A DNA stretch of 35,706 nt from contig JAIXMN010000071.1 in the NCBI GenBank assembly GCA_025716815.1, positions 1-35,706 of the forward strand, written 5' to 3'. The notes under the pieces were generated by a model. That model was not told the origin of the DNA and searched no databases. It worked only from the letters and a program-made list of their open reading frames with translations. A program made the translations under genes and the position numbers. Below, piece after piece: positions 9,845 through 19,066 of the stretch. This DNA comes from Dichotomocladium elegans (lineage: Eukaryota > Mucoromycota > Mucoromycetes > Mucorales > Lichtheimiaceae). How positions within the stretch are numbered: position 1 is the stretch's first letter; each line of letters begins with the position of its first letter.

Positions 9845-10863
9845 CAGGATTTTTCAGAAGAAGTCTGCCACAGAGTTTAGTTGTTCGCAGCCGATTTTTT
9901 TTCTTCGCAGGTCTGGAGAGGAATTTGGTATAAGAGGTAGCAAATGTTCGCAATGGGCCGTTCTGCTTTCCGCAGCGAGCGGTGGTTGAAAACGATGAGA
10001 AATTGGAGCTTGTTCGAATCAGGTTTCCCAATTCGAATTACTTCCTGAACGGATTCGCAGCCGAATTGCGAAATCGAAACAGCCATAGATTGAAATCGCA
10101 GCCGCAGTACTGAATTTTCGAAAAAAAAGTTTTTGTTATGGAATAGTTAGAGAACGCTTTCGACAAGAGGTTGTGAATAGTCCGTTCCCCTGAAAGGCAT
10201 TTAGTTTCGGCAAAATTAAAACCGAACGGGACCTGAACCATTTTCGTGTGGAGTCTCCATCTATTACACATGCTACTTGCAAGCATTTCGTTCCCAACAT
10301 GGGCATTCGTACAGATGCATTGAGTATTCGAAAGGTTGGACAGATATTCGCATAGCCACCATATTTATCGGAAAACGTTGAGCAGCTTGCATTAAATCTT
10401 TCCGATTAATCCATTTCTGTTGTATAACCGTCTCGTTCTGCGATGCAACGTGATGTGATGTGATCTCTCAACAAAAGAAAGTATGCCACAGATTTAAAAA
10501 ATGGACGAACACCGCTGTTGTCAGCAAGAAGAAGAGAACAGGAGGTAGAAGTAGAGTTTAGCTTAAAGGAAAGCGCGGATTTATTAAGCGTGTTTTTGCT
10601 CAGCGTCTGAAATTTTTTTGAGTGCTTCACCGCACTTTCCGTCTATCCAGAAAAACAGAAAACGAGAAACACCTTGCATCTTAACGCCTACAACTGCACG
10701 CTGAATCGCAATCAACGTAATCTGTGCTGTCATATTCAACGGCAATGTGTGTAAAGCAACGAATTCAAGGACTTCGGGGAGCGTGAGAGATCACGGTTGT
10801 AATGCACGTTATTGTGATTGCGGGCTGTTTGACGAACTGAATATTTTTACCATATTAGCAATA
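9845..10863 (+). repeat. Element 2 left inverted arm
   Basis: Mirrored at 16216-17233. Only about three or four differences were seen by eye over about 1 kb. Identity stops after ATATTAGCAATA. An internal stretch at about 10469-10495 (CAACAAAAGAAAGTATGCCA onward) resembles the element terminus and may be a second binding site. Frames in the arm are mirrored and not called as genes. Confidence 0.9.
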
Positions 10864-11618
10864 TCTGTAATCTCAACAGTAACTATAGCCCTTTTGCACA
10901 CGAGAGGAAACGCTCTAGATTGGAAGAATCTGTTGTTGAGGAGCAACAATTATTTACAGGGGTCTTGCTTGATTTCGACTTTGATTAAGCTATCTTTTGC
11001 CCATGTGATTTCTGGAAATATTTGCCAACGCCTGTAGAACAGAGAATGTGTTCAATAATTTACACTTGTCTCGAGCGAGATATATCGAGGTAGTTCGCCT
11101 TGCATGACACATTGAAATCAGGTTCGAATTGACCTTGTGATTTTAGTAGGTTTTTCCATTTAATTGTTCTGCGGGAATTTCTGGTGGTTGACGATCGAGG
11201 TCATTGGCCTAATGTTATATTCGATGAAACCATTACCTCCGCAGATGTGTCTTCATTAAGACGAATTGCGTCAATTATATGCAAGGTCAACATATTCGGG
11301 TGGAAACAAAAGAGGTATGCATTGGTATTTTATTAAATGGCATAGAAGGAAGCAAAGGATGAATTCATGCAATGTATAACTGGATGGTACTTTTTGTTTA
11401 GAAGGAATGCTTCTCACAATACTTGGTCTCGATGCGGAAAATAATGGTATGTATTTATTCTTATTTCTTGCTACAAAAGCAGATACTAATATTGGATTTG
11501 CCAATGTCTAGAATTACATACGCAAATAGAATGTTTGGTTGACGACTTATTTTTCCTATGCAAAACGGAGATCGCACTCACTCTTATCATCAAAGAGACA
11601 CCTATACGGATTACATGA
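10864..11618 (+). pseudogene. Unknown element 2 gene D, multi-exon, apparently broken
   Basis: Protein-like segments occur in order on the plus strand: HERKRSRLEESVVEEQQLF, then FWKYLPTPVEQRMCSIIYT up to a donor at 11090. After a 57-bp intron (11090-11146) comes FFHLIVLREFLVVDDRGHW up to 11314. Then GMLLTILGLDAENN (11402-11446) and, after intron 11447-11511, ELHTQIECLVDDLFFLCKT, ending at TGA 11616-11618. An in-frame TAA at 10986-10988 and a phase mismatch at the third junction suggest decay or an unrecognised intron. No family recognised. The start codon was not found and may lie in the inverted arm. Confidence 0.4.
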
Positions 11619-11741
11619 GCAAATGTCTGCTGGTTGTGAATGACTGGGGGATGGCTTGGTTGGATGAACATGCAATTCCAATACGATACGTCAAATATCA
11701 AAATTCTTTCGAGTATGGACCTTTGATAATCAGACTCATAT
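11619..11741. other. Short convergent spacer between genes D and B
   Basis: About 120 bp between the stop codons of plus-strand gene D and minus-strand gene B. Presumably overlapping 3' UTRs. Confidence 0.4.
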
Positions 11742-13469
11742 TTATTGAGCATCATACAAGGTGGGATACGCGCGGAAGATATACCCTTCACAATCCGCTG
11801 GGGTGATTCTAGCAACTGCTGCTGCTAGTCTACTCGGCAAGGTCTCTCTCTTCGAAGGATCAAGGCGTTTTCGATCGCAGTAGTGGGGAAGATCCTCGAG
11901 GAGAAAGCGGGCAGCGTTCCAAGGCACTTCGGTTTTTGGAAAGAGAAACGGAGCCCATCCCGCTCTCTTGATCTTCTCATCATCGGGTTTGCAACGTCCG
12001 CTGGCAAATAGTCGATCCCAAGATGCCAGTTCTTACTCTCCTTCTTCTTCAACTCGCTAAGAACGTCATCAACAAAATCCGACATCTCTTCGGCTGTCGT
12101 CAACCCATCGAAATGCTTGATCGAACTTGCGATTATGCCTGTCGACGAAAAGGCAACTTGTACGCAGGCATGCGGGATACGCTTGCGGGTGGTGCTGGGG
12201 TTGGGTGGAGCAGGTTTGCTTGACTCCGGGTATACGCGACGTAAGTTGGCTTCAAAGCACGCTTCTCCGATAAAAACCACGTTGTCGTCAGCTTTAAATG
12301 TTTCTGCCGATGACATATGGTAGAAATCATTTTCAAGCTGACTGTTTTCGTCGACTTGCGGCTCATCCTCGAAGCTTTGGAAGCACTGGAAAGTGATTCG
12401 TGCATTTTCGCGAAGCCAGGCTTGCAATTTAGCTTGCGAGAATCGCCCCTCCATTTCCTCACCGGCAAGTGCGCTCAAAATATCACCGATTGCACATTTG
12501 GGATGCTGGTCGACAAAGCGCAATATGAAACGGATCTGGGCGTCACTTAGGTCGGCCGTCCTCTTAGATCCGCGTTTAGCGGGCATTACCGACTTCCCCT
12601 GGGATTCTTCGTAGCGCTTAAAATATCCATGGAAAGTGGATGGCGACATATGGATACTGTCTGCAGCATCAGCCTTCGACATGCCATAAATGACATGGTT
12701 TTCTATGGCAGCCTTCACGAGGTCTTCACTCCATGTCTTATGCCCCCCTCGCTTTCCACGCTTCTGCACCTTGCCGGCTTTGCGTCCTCTACTGCAAATA
12801 GGTGCCCCAGAATTGGCGGCTGGTTGGGATAGCGGCAATGGAACCTCACAATCTAAACAGTCGAATGCAAGCAGCTAAGTAACACTCATGATTTAAGGTT
12901 TTTCCCGCTTATGTTGCGCCAATATACCAGGTTGGGCATTAGTTGACGAGGATATCGTGATAGCCGGCTGCTCGGATTCCTCCATCTCATGGTCGTCTGT
13001 TTCCGTTCTCATGAGTTACAGTGTCATACATACAAGTTATGTATACTCACGATGCACTTCGCTGGCGTCCGAGTGGGTGGTATCCACAACAGAAAACGAA
13101 GGAAGAGCTAAGTCGGACGACGCAAGCCGAAAATCTTCCATAATGTCATCCTCTATATTTCCCTAGTGATAAATAGGAATTCGGTTACTGCTAAATTCTT
13201 TGTTTTACCATCATCTTGCGCAGGAGGATGGCAAGTCGACTCTGAGTTGACCTCGTCAGCAGCTGAACCATTTGGGTCTATATAAGACATGTATTTATAA
13301 AGTTGGTCGCAAGTATATACTAGCTCTCACATTGGGTAGATGACTGACCAAGTTCTTGGAAGCTGGCGCTTCTGGTAAATCGCCTGCTTAGGGCGTCCAC
13401 TGCTGCAGCTTCGCGCGCCGACAATTCTTCAGTAGGCTTGCAGATGATGGCTTGATTGTCGTGATTCAT
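11742..13469 (-). pseudogene. Gene B: transposase-like protein without a DDE triad (element 2), one frameshift
   Basis: Five exons fit with consistent phase: 13469-13331, 13277-13209, 13152-13051, 12996-12928 and 12852-11742, separated by introns of 53-75 bp. The product would be about 496 residues. The first 126 are acidic and Ser-rich, then an HTH-like part (DLVKAAIENHVIYGMSKADAA), then an IS630/Tc1-like catalytic fold. The first Asp is Gly (VVFIGEACF), the second Asp is kept (GIDYLPAD), and the Glu is Arg (PWNAARFLLED). A one-base loss near 11990 shifts the last part; the other frame completes the match to element 1 (ending GYIFRAYPTLYDAQ). Similarity to the element 1 protein runs through to the C-terminus, suggesting a maintained non-catalytic role. 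The frameshift may be a mutation or a sequencing error. Confidence 0.7.
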
Positions 13470-13771
13470 AATGGAATAAACTGTTCCCGTTAATAGTAAG
13501 TATCAGAGAAAAGTTTGTAGCATATAATTGTCAAAGACGCACAGGGTCTGTAGATGGTGTCTTGTATATATTACGGGAAGAGAGGGATCACATCATGCTA
13601 CCTAGCGAGGTTTATTTGAAAGGCTCGCGGCGATGTCGCCGATTGGTGCTCTTGTAACTTTATTTTAACCTACAGAGTTAAAGGAATGGAGGCTTTAGAG
13701 CAACTGTGTAACTTCTATCTGTTAGGGAAGTGCAATGTATAACAATGCTGATATAGTACAGTGGACGAGCT
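13470..13771. other. Spacer between gene A and gene B
   Basis: About 300 bp separating the gene A stop codon from the gene B start codon, both on the minus strand. It would contain the gene A 3' UTR and the gene B promoter. No motif stands out. Confidence 0.4.
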
Positions 13772-15498
13772 CTAGAGCATGGCTTCTTTTTGGCGGCATC
13801 TGTCAAAAAAACTAATCGAATGTTGGACCCATGCTTCATAGTCTTTTGTGGTGACTTGGGCCATAGAAGAAGCAATTCGAGAAGTGATATCCTCAGCCAT
13901 AGTCTCCTTATCAATAGGGTCTCTGCGGCAGAGCGCTTTGAGCTTAGAAAAAAACTCCTCGATGGGATTGAGAAACGGAGAATAGCGAGGCAGCAATACC
14001 ACATGATAGCCGCGCTCTTTAACTGCTTCGGTTATGAAAGCAGGAGTATGAATGGGCGCGTTATCGTAAACAAGGTATGCGCCATGGCGGTTTTGAGAAT
14101 CAAGTCGATTCATGACCAAATGCAAGAAGGCCAGAAAGTCATGACTATTAGTCCCTTTCCTTGCCCTCTTGTTCTTTGTCGATTTGTTTGTTGCACCAGC
14201 TGTTGTTGCACTATCAGCGTCCTGAGCTGTCTTGGTGCTAGCCTCCACAACTCCTTTCGCACTGATGGCCGCCAGCAGAGTTATGGATGGTGCTCGCAGA
14301 ACTGGGACAACCACGCGCGCAGGTTTTCCCACTTCTGATCGTGCATAATTCCTTCGCATGCTCGCGCTAAAGGAGGCTTCGTCAATAAAGACGCAGTTTT
14401 CGGCATAGTCGATAACGTTATTATCAATCCATTTAGACACCCAGTCTTGCCGCATCTGTCTAGTCTCGTCGTCGTCGCGGCGTTCAGGGTATCTCCCCGC
14501 GCGCTTCAGTGTCAGTCGACACTGATAACGTAGGTGCCGATGAAGGGTTGACAGAGACACACGGCAACCAAGCTTCTCAAAGTAGTGCTCCTGTATTTGC
14601 TGCAATGTGGCGGTATTATGTTTGCTTACAAATTCTCGGAGAAATGCGTCGCCTTCTGAACTTATTTTACCAGGAGCCGTTCTGCCTTTTCTACTAGACG
14701 GAAGGACACCACCATTTTCCTTGAACCGTCTAATCACAGTTCCTACATTCTGACGCGATGTTCCAACCAACGTAGCAGCAGCCTTGTGGGTATAACCACG
14801 AAATTCAACCAAGTCAATGATTCGTTTGATTTCCTCGGTGGATAGGTTAGACCCGTTTTTTTTGCGGGTGTTGCGTCGCTCCATATTGATCGTAGTACGC
14901 GGCATGTCGGCCGCGCCCGAATCCACGGTTTGTCCGACCCAAGGGCTTCCATTTGGCAAGAGCGATTGCATCGGTAGCGATTGCCGAGCGAGGTGCAATT
15001 GCTTTCTCCCATTGACGGTTGGACTATCGCAGCTGCTATCGTCATCGTCGGCCTCGCTTTCGCTGCTGTAATCGCTTTCGGATTCATCGAGCTTGAAGCG
15101 ATACTTCGAAAAGGCTGTCTCACGTTGGTTCCCGACATTGCCTTCCTCTTCATCATTGAAGTTGTCCTCGCTCATAGCTTCCACGACTATAAAAATCGAG
15201 CTAGGCATTATTAAATGCACACGACGCATTCTCCTTGCACACACCTTCTTGATGGTCGCTATTCGTTGCATTTTCTGGATATGTATCAATAACCATAATA
15301 CCCTCAGATGGAACTATGCTTACCATCATCGGAAGTGTCTTTACAAAGCTGTAAAGATCTCAAAGTGCTGGTTAAGCCCTGCACACGGGTTGAGGACCGT
15401 ATACTAGGAATCCGAGAACGGGGAACTGGTCGATATGCACGTTTCAAAATCTTGCCCGAGGTGCGCATCGAAGTGTTGTTTCTTTTTGAAGTCGCCAT
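13772..15498 (-). CDS. Gene A: intact IS630/Tc1-like DD34E transposase (element 2)
   Basis: Two exons fit: 15498-15324 and 15186-13772, with a 137-bp intron (GTAAGC..TTTATAG), giving about 529 residues. Exon 1 (MATSKRNNTSMRTSGKILK) is basic and resembles the corresponding exons of elements 1 and 3. Next come an acidic stretch (YRFKLDESESDYSS), an HTH (NLSTEEIKRII...GTSRQNVG) and a second winged-helix-like part. The DDE domain has Asp in FIDEASF, Asp in YDNAPIH and Glu in NPIEEFF. The spacing between the second Asp and the Glu is 34 residues (DD34E). It would cut at the CAGGATTTTT ends and insert at TA. A Lys/Arg/Ala-rich insert lies between the first and second Asp. The frame is open throughout, so it is likely active or recently active. 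Confidence 0.85.
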
Positions 15499-16215
15499 TA
15501 TGTAACGCAATAAATCACTGGAAAAGAAACACTTGAAATGATGAAAACCTTATGGTCTTAAGTTGAGACCACCCCATCCATGTGATACAATGGTCACTGA
15601 TTTTTGTACGCGCTGGTAAAATGCTATATACTATCATTCTTGACTTGTTGGCCGCGTGTGAATCGTCTCTTTATTCTCCAATCCTTTTGGAATTCGAAAC
15701 CAAGGTAACAGCTATCTCTATATACCAATGCGATCCAGAACTAGTAGTTCATAACCAACCCTTGTATAGACTCGTAGTCTGCTCACTTGCTCTACCACTA
15801 CTCATCTGCTCTCTTCCAGAAGTACAGCTTACATGTTTGAGAGCCATCTCGCACATTTAACGAAAATCAGTTTATATTGTTCGTCCATGTGCACTTGAGA
15901 CTTCGTCGGTGGCTGCTTTTTATTGTACTGGCATATTTGGTCCTTGCAACTCTCTCAAAGAAGTTAATGACCTCGACGATGACTGCCACTTTTTGCCGTT
16001 AGATGACACGTTGACTGCATATGTCTTGGTGAGCGGAACAAATGTTTATGCCAAACAGATAGGAAAGGAATTTGCTCGAGCGAATCCCAGACATGCACCA
16101 CTAATGTTGCATCGCAATGTTTGCAGCCACGAAAGGCTCGCATTTCTGCCATGGACCGCTTACTAAGATACAAGAAGTACGCATAGCCGTTGAGATGAGA
16201 GTAAGAGGTGATAGG
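15499..16215. other. Element 2 interior between gene A and right arm, unassigned
   Basis: Would hold the gene A promoter. Both strands have open frames without a family. On the minus strand about 16152-15964 reads RGCKHCDATLVVHVWDSLEQ, with Cys and His pairs that could bind zinc. On the plus strand about 15930-16166 reads FGPCNSLKEVNDLDDDCHFL. I cannot decide which, if either, is expressed. Confidence 0.3.
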
Positions 16216-17233
16216 TATTGCTAATATGGTAAAAATATTCAGTTCGTCAAACAGCCCGCAATCACAATAACGTGCATTACAACCGTGATCTCTCACGCTC
16301 CCCGAAGTCCTTGAATTCGTTGCTTTATACACATTGCCGTTGAATATGACAGCACAGATTACGTTGATTGCGATTCAGCGTGCAGTTGTAGGCGTTAAGA
16401 TGCAAGGTGTTTCTCGTTTTCTGTTTTTTGGATAGACGGAAAGTGCGGTGAAGCACTCAAAAAAATTTCAGACGCTGAGCAAAAACACGCTTAATAAATC
16501 CGCGCTTTCCTTTAAGCTAAACTCTACTTCTACCTCCTGTTCTCTTCTTCTTGCTGACAACAGCGGTGTTTGTCCATTTTTTAAATCTGTGGCATACTTT
16601 CTTTTGTTGAGAGATCACATCACATCACGTTGCATCGCAGAACGAGACGGTTATACAACAGAAATGGATTAATCGGAAAGATTTAATGCAAGCTGCTCAA
16701 CGTTTTCCGATAAATATGGTGGCTATGCGAATATCTGTCCAACCTTTCGAATACTCAATGCATCTGTACGAATGCCCATGTTGGGAACGAAATGCTTGCA
16801 AGTAGCATGTGTAATAGATGGAGACTCCACACGAAAATGGTTCAGGTCCCGTTCGGTTTTAATTTTGCCGAAACTAAATGCCTTTCAGGGGAACGGACTA
16901 TTCACAACCTCTTGTCGAAAGCGTTCTCTAACTATTCCATAACAAAAACTTTTTTTTCGAAAATTCAGTACTGCGGCTGCGATTTCAATCTATGGCTGTT
17001 TCGATTTCGCAATTCGGCTGCGAATCCGTTCAGGAAGTAATTCGAATTGGGAAACCTGATTCGAACAAGCTCCAATTTCTCATCGTTTTCAACCACCGCT
17101 CGCTGCGGAAAGCAGAACGGCCCATTGCGAACATTTGCTACCTCTTATACCAAATTCCTCTCCAGACCTGCGAAGAAAAAAAATCGGCTGCGAACAACTA
17201 AACTCTGTGGCAGACTTCTTCTGAAAAATCCTG
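16216..17233 (-). repeat. Element 2 right inverted arm
   Basis: Complement of 9845-10863, more than 99% identical by eye. Ends ...CTGAAAAATCCTG at 17233, followed by TA. Confidence 0.9.
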
Positions 17234-17235
17234 TA

Positions 17236-17688
17236 TACAATTTGCGGAGACGTATGCCTGCAGCTGGTCAGCAATCCTTTGCGGCCTCCTGATTAAGGCA
17301 TCTGGATTGCAAATGGACGACTCATGACCAGCAATCGGCTTGTACGCTTCCCAGGTCGCTTGCACTTGCTCTTTCGCAACATCACCGAAGTGTCCCCAGT
17401 TCTCGTCCTCCCACCATTGGAATTTCAGCCGTGGATCCATAGCAGTCGCGACAGCAAAGGCATGTCCTTCGGCCTTGCAGTAGTAGCCTTTTAATTTTGC
17501 CCATCCACAGCGTGCTGCTTCTGATAGCGCGGGCCATTCCTATGAATCAACATATAAGTTTGGTGTCTGGAATCGCTTCACTGTAACCTCGCTTACATTT
17601 TTCCAGTCCTCCTCAAAGTTTTCCAGATGGTCAAGCAACTGGTTATATGAGAGAATTACAAGGTTCAAGGTGGGTGGGAATATGTATA
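17236..17688 (-). pseudogene. hAT transposase, middle segment with one in-frame stop
   Basis: Reads from an acceptor-like site at 17690-17689 (TTTAG) with LNLVILSYNQLLDHLENFEE. It passes a single TAG at 17542-17540 and continues in the same frame with KLKGYYCKAEGHAFAVATAM, DPRLKFQWW and further to 17236. The YNxLLDxLE and xxDPRxKxxWW patterns are typical of the region before the hAT dimerisation segment. Removing element 2 joins it in frame to 9844-9597. No N-terminal BED finger or first catalytic Asp was found, so the source copy was already incomplete. Confidence 0.75.
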
Positions 17689-18144
17689 CTAAATCGAGGC
17701 GCAGGTTGCGTTTGTGATCATTGCTTGGTGAAAACCAAGAAATACTGATCGCTGGAAAATGAGAAAAGGATATACAGAAATATGGGGAAAAGTGCATGGC
17801 TGTGGAATGATTGATATGGAAGGAATATTTACTTTCGAGGAGTTTGCGTGATTTTTTTACCTTTCACGTTCTGCAAATATAAAACCTGAGATATCCTAAA
17901 AGAGATGTGTATTGAGCCAGCTTCACATCGAAATACTACCAGCTATTATCTAAAGAGTCAGTCATTTCGCCAAAGTCAACTATGTATGAGCTATAATGAA
18001 GCTACATTTCTTGCTGGTTTTGTTTATTCCGCAACTTTGCACTAACTGTATTCCTCATTCTCAAACTCCCACATCCCATTTCTTGCACATCTGTAATTGC
18101 TATTGTTATACATTAACAGGATTATAATGGCAGGAACCCAATGT
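17689..18144. other. hAT interior, non-coding
   Basis: AT-rich stretch where the N-terminal half of a hAT transposase would be expected. No matching coding sequence was found, which suggests an internal deletion. Confidence 0.35.
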
Positions 18145-18368
18145 CTAGGTTGATTTGGACAGATCTAACGAATCGGAACAGATCCGCGAAGTGCAATCTA
18201 TATGCGATCCAGATCGGTTCAGATCCGTGAAGTGCAATCCGTATGAGATCCAGATTGCAAATGTCCTACACTGGATCTACAAAATCCGAGATGAGGTCAA
18301 TCCGAATCCGCACCATTGCCTTTTGATCCAGATCGGATCATAAGATCTGGATTTGATGAGAAACCCTA
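18145..18368 (-). repeat. hAT right end with GATCC-rich subterminal repeats
   Basis: Contains many AGATCC/GGATC units, such as CAGATCCGCGAAGTGCAATC and CAGATCCGTGAAGTGCAATC as tandem-like copies. It ends GATGAGAAACCCTA at 18368, the inverted match of the left end at 2752. Confidence 0.55.
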
Positions 18369-18662
18369 CTTTTACCATTTGGAACATATCGATACAATGC
18401 ACGCCTATGCTCCTCTGCATTGGCACCTGTTCGCTCTCCCAACAACTGCCAGCGACATGTGAGATTGGTCACCCGAAACATTGCAAAAAGTTCCACTATC
18501 TTGCACACCCAGATTTGCCTCCCGGCATTATCCTCCATTCGGTAACATTCAGAAATTCTTTCCCTGAAAGACTCGACATTCTCCAATAAATCTCCTTCCC
18601 TGCTTCGACACACCATCTCCAAGTTGAAGCCATCATTCACTCCGGAAATTGTCTCCACCATG
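18369..18662 (-). pseudogene. Gene E, 3' part, separated from its 5' part by the chromovirus
   Basis: Continuation of the minus-strand gene E after the chromovirus insertion (5' part at 31217-30366). The frame resumes exactly after the CTCAT duplication with MVETISGVNDGF and runs through RERISECYRMEDNAGRQIW. A 63-bp in-frame segment with splice-like ends (18508-18446) may be an intron. The next segment, LLGERTGANAEEHRRALYRY, reaches the hAT end at 18369, where the gene appears truncated. No family recognised. Confidence 0.55.
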
Positions 18663-18667
18663 CTCAT
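18663..18667. repeat. Chromovirus target duplication, left copy (CTCAT)
   Basis: CTCAT directly before the left LTR, repeated at 30361-30365 directly after the right LTR. Five base pairs is usual for Ty3/gypsy integrases. Confidence 0.9.
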
Positions 18668-19038
18668 TGAGATGGATGGATTAGAGAGAATGAAAAAAGA
18701 CAACTATAAAAGTATCTTTGAGGTTGATGTTTATTCCTGAAAATAAAATAACTCTCTTTTATAATAATTCTATTAGAACGGCGATGTAAGTGCTTAATCC
18801 TGTTAGGACGTATCGGATGAGAGCATTCTCTTTTCATTGTCCTCTTCAAGACCAGTGATGGATCCTGGGTAGAGGAAGTACCTTTGATAGGTGCGATTGT
18901 CCTGTCACGCAAGCGGATATGAAAATATCGGTCCCTGAACATCAATGTGTTAAATTCATCATTGTCTTAGTTTCAGGATATCGGCGATAGTGATGTGAAA
19001 CCGGCTAAGTTCTCTAACACGGATCAATGTTCACCACA
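18668..19038 (-). repeat. 3' LTR of the chromovirus
   Basis: Identical by eye to 29990-30360. In sense it carries a TATAAAAG box (18763-18756) and an AATAAA signal (18735-18730). Peptides read from it, such as MMFRDRYFHIRLRDRTI, also occur in the other LTR and are not genes. Confidence 0.95.
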
Positions 19039-19053
19039 TTACCCCCTTCCAGG
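19039..19053 (-). other. Polypurine tract of the chromovirus
   Basis: In sense, CCTGGAAGGGGGTAA lies directly upstream of the 3' LTR (TGTGGTG). This is the expected plus-strand primer site. Confidence 0.85.
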
Positions 19054-19066
19054 TTGAACATAACGC

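Larger units (their letters stand above)
9845..17233 (-). mobile_element. Element 2: long-inverted-repeat TA transposon, 7.4 kb
   Basis: A 7,389-bp element with ends CAGGATTTTTCAGAAGAAG and exact complement, TA at 9843-9844 and 17234-17235, and arms of about 1,018 bp. It was inserted inside a hAT transposase reading frame; removing it plus one TA rejoins that frame. The interior holds gene A (DD34E transposase, 15498-13772), gene B (catalytically degenerate relative, 13469-11742) and a broken plus-strand gene D (about 10864-11618). Confidence 0.9.
2752..18368 (-). mobile_element. Degenerate hAT-type transposon carrying elements 1 and 2
   Basis: The outer ends match as inverted repeats: TAGGGTTCTCATTGATGGATC on the left, and on the right (complement) TAGGGTTTCTCATCAAATCCAGATC. 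Both are followed by GGATC/GATCC-rich subterminal sequence. Two hAT transposase fragments lie inside on the minus strand. Without elements 1 and 2 it would be about 2.1 kb, too short for a full hAT transposase plus ends, so it was already deleted or non-autonomous. No convincing 8-bp target duplication is present (ACCCTTGC on the left, CTTTTACC on the right). Confidence 0.55.

Noticed and set aside
10038..10630. Open frames in the element 2 arm, mirrored at 16448-17201
   Set aside because: Same reason: arm sequence read twice. No recognisable protein.
18664..18945. 93-residue frame in the LTR (MMFRDRYFHIRL...), repeated at 29977-30267
   Set aside because: It is LTR sequence and overlaps the TATA and polyadenylation signals.
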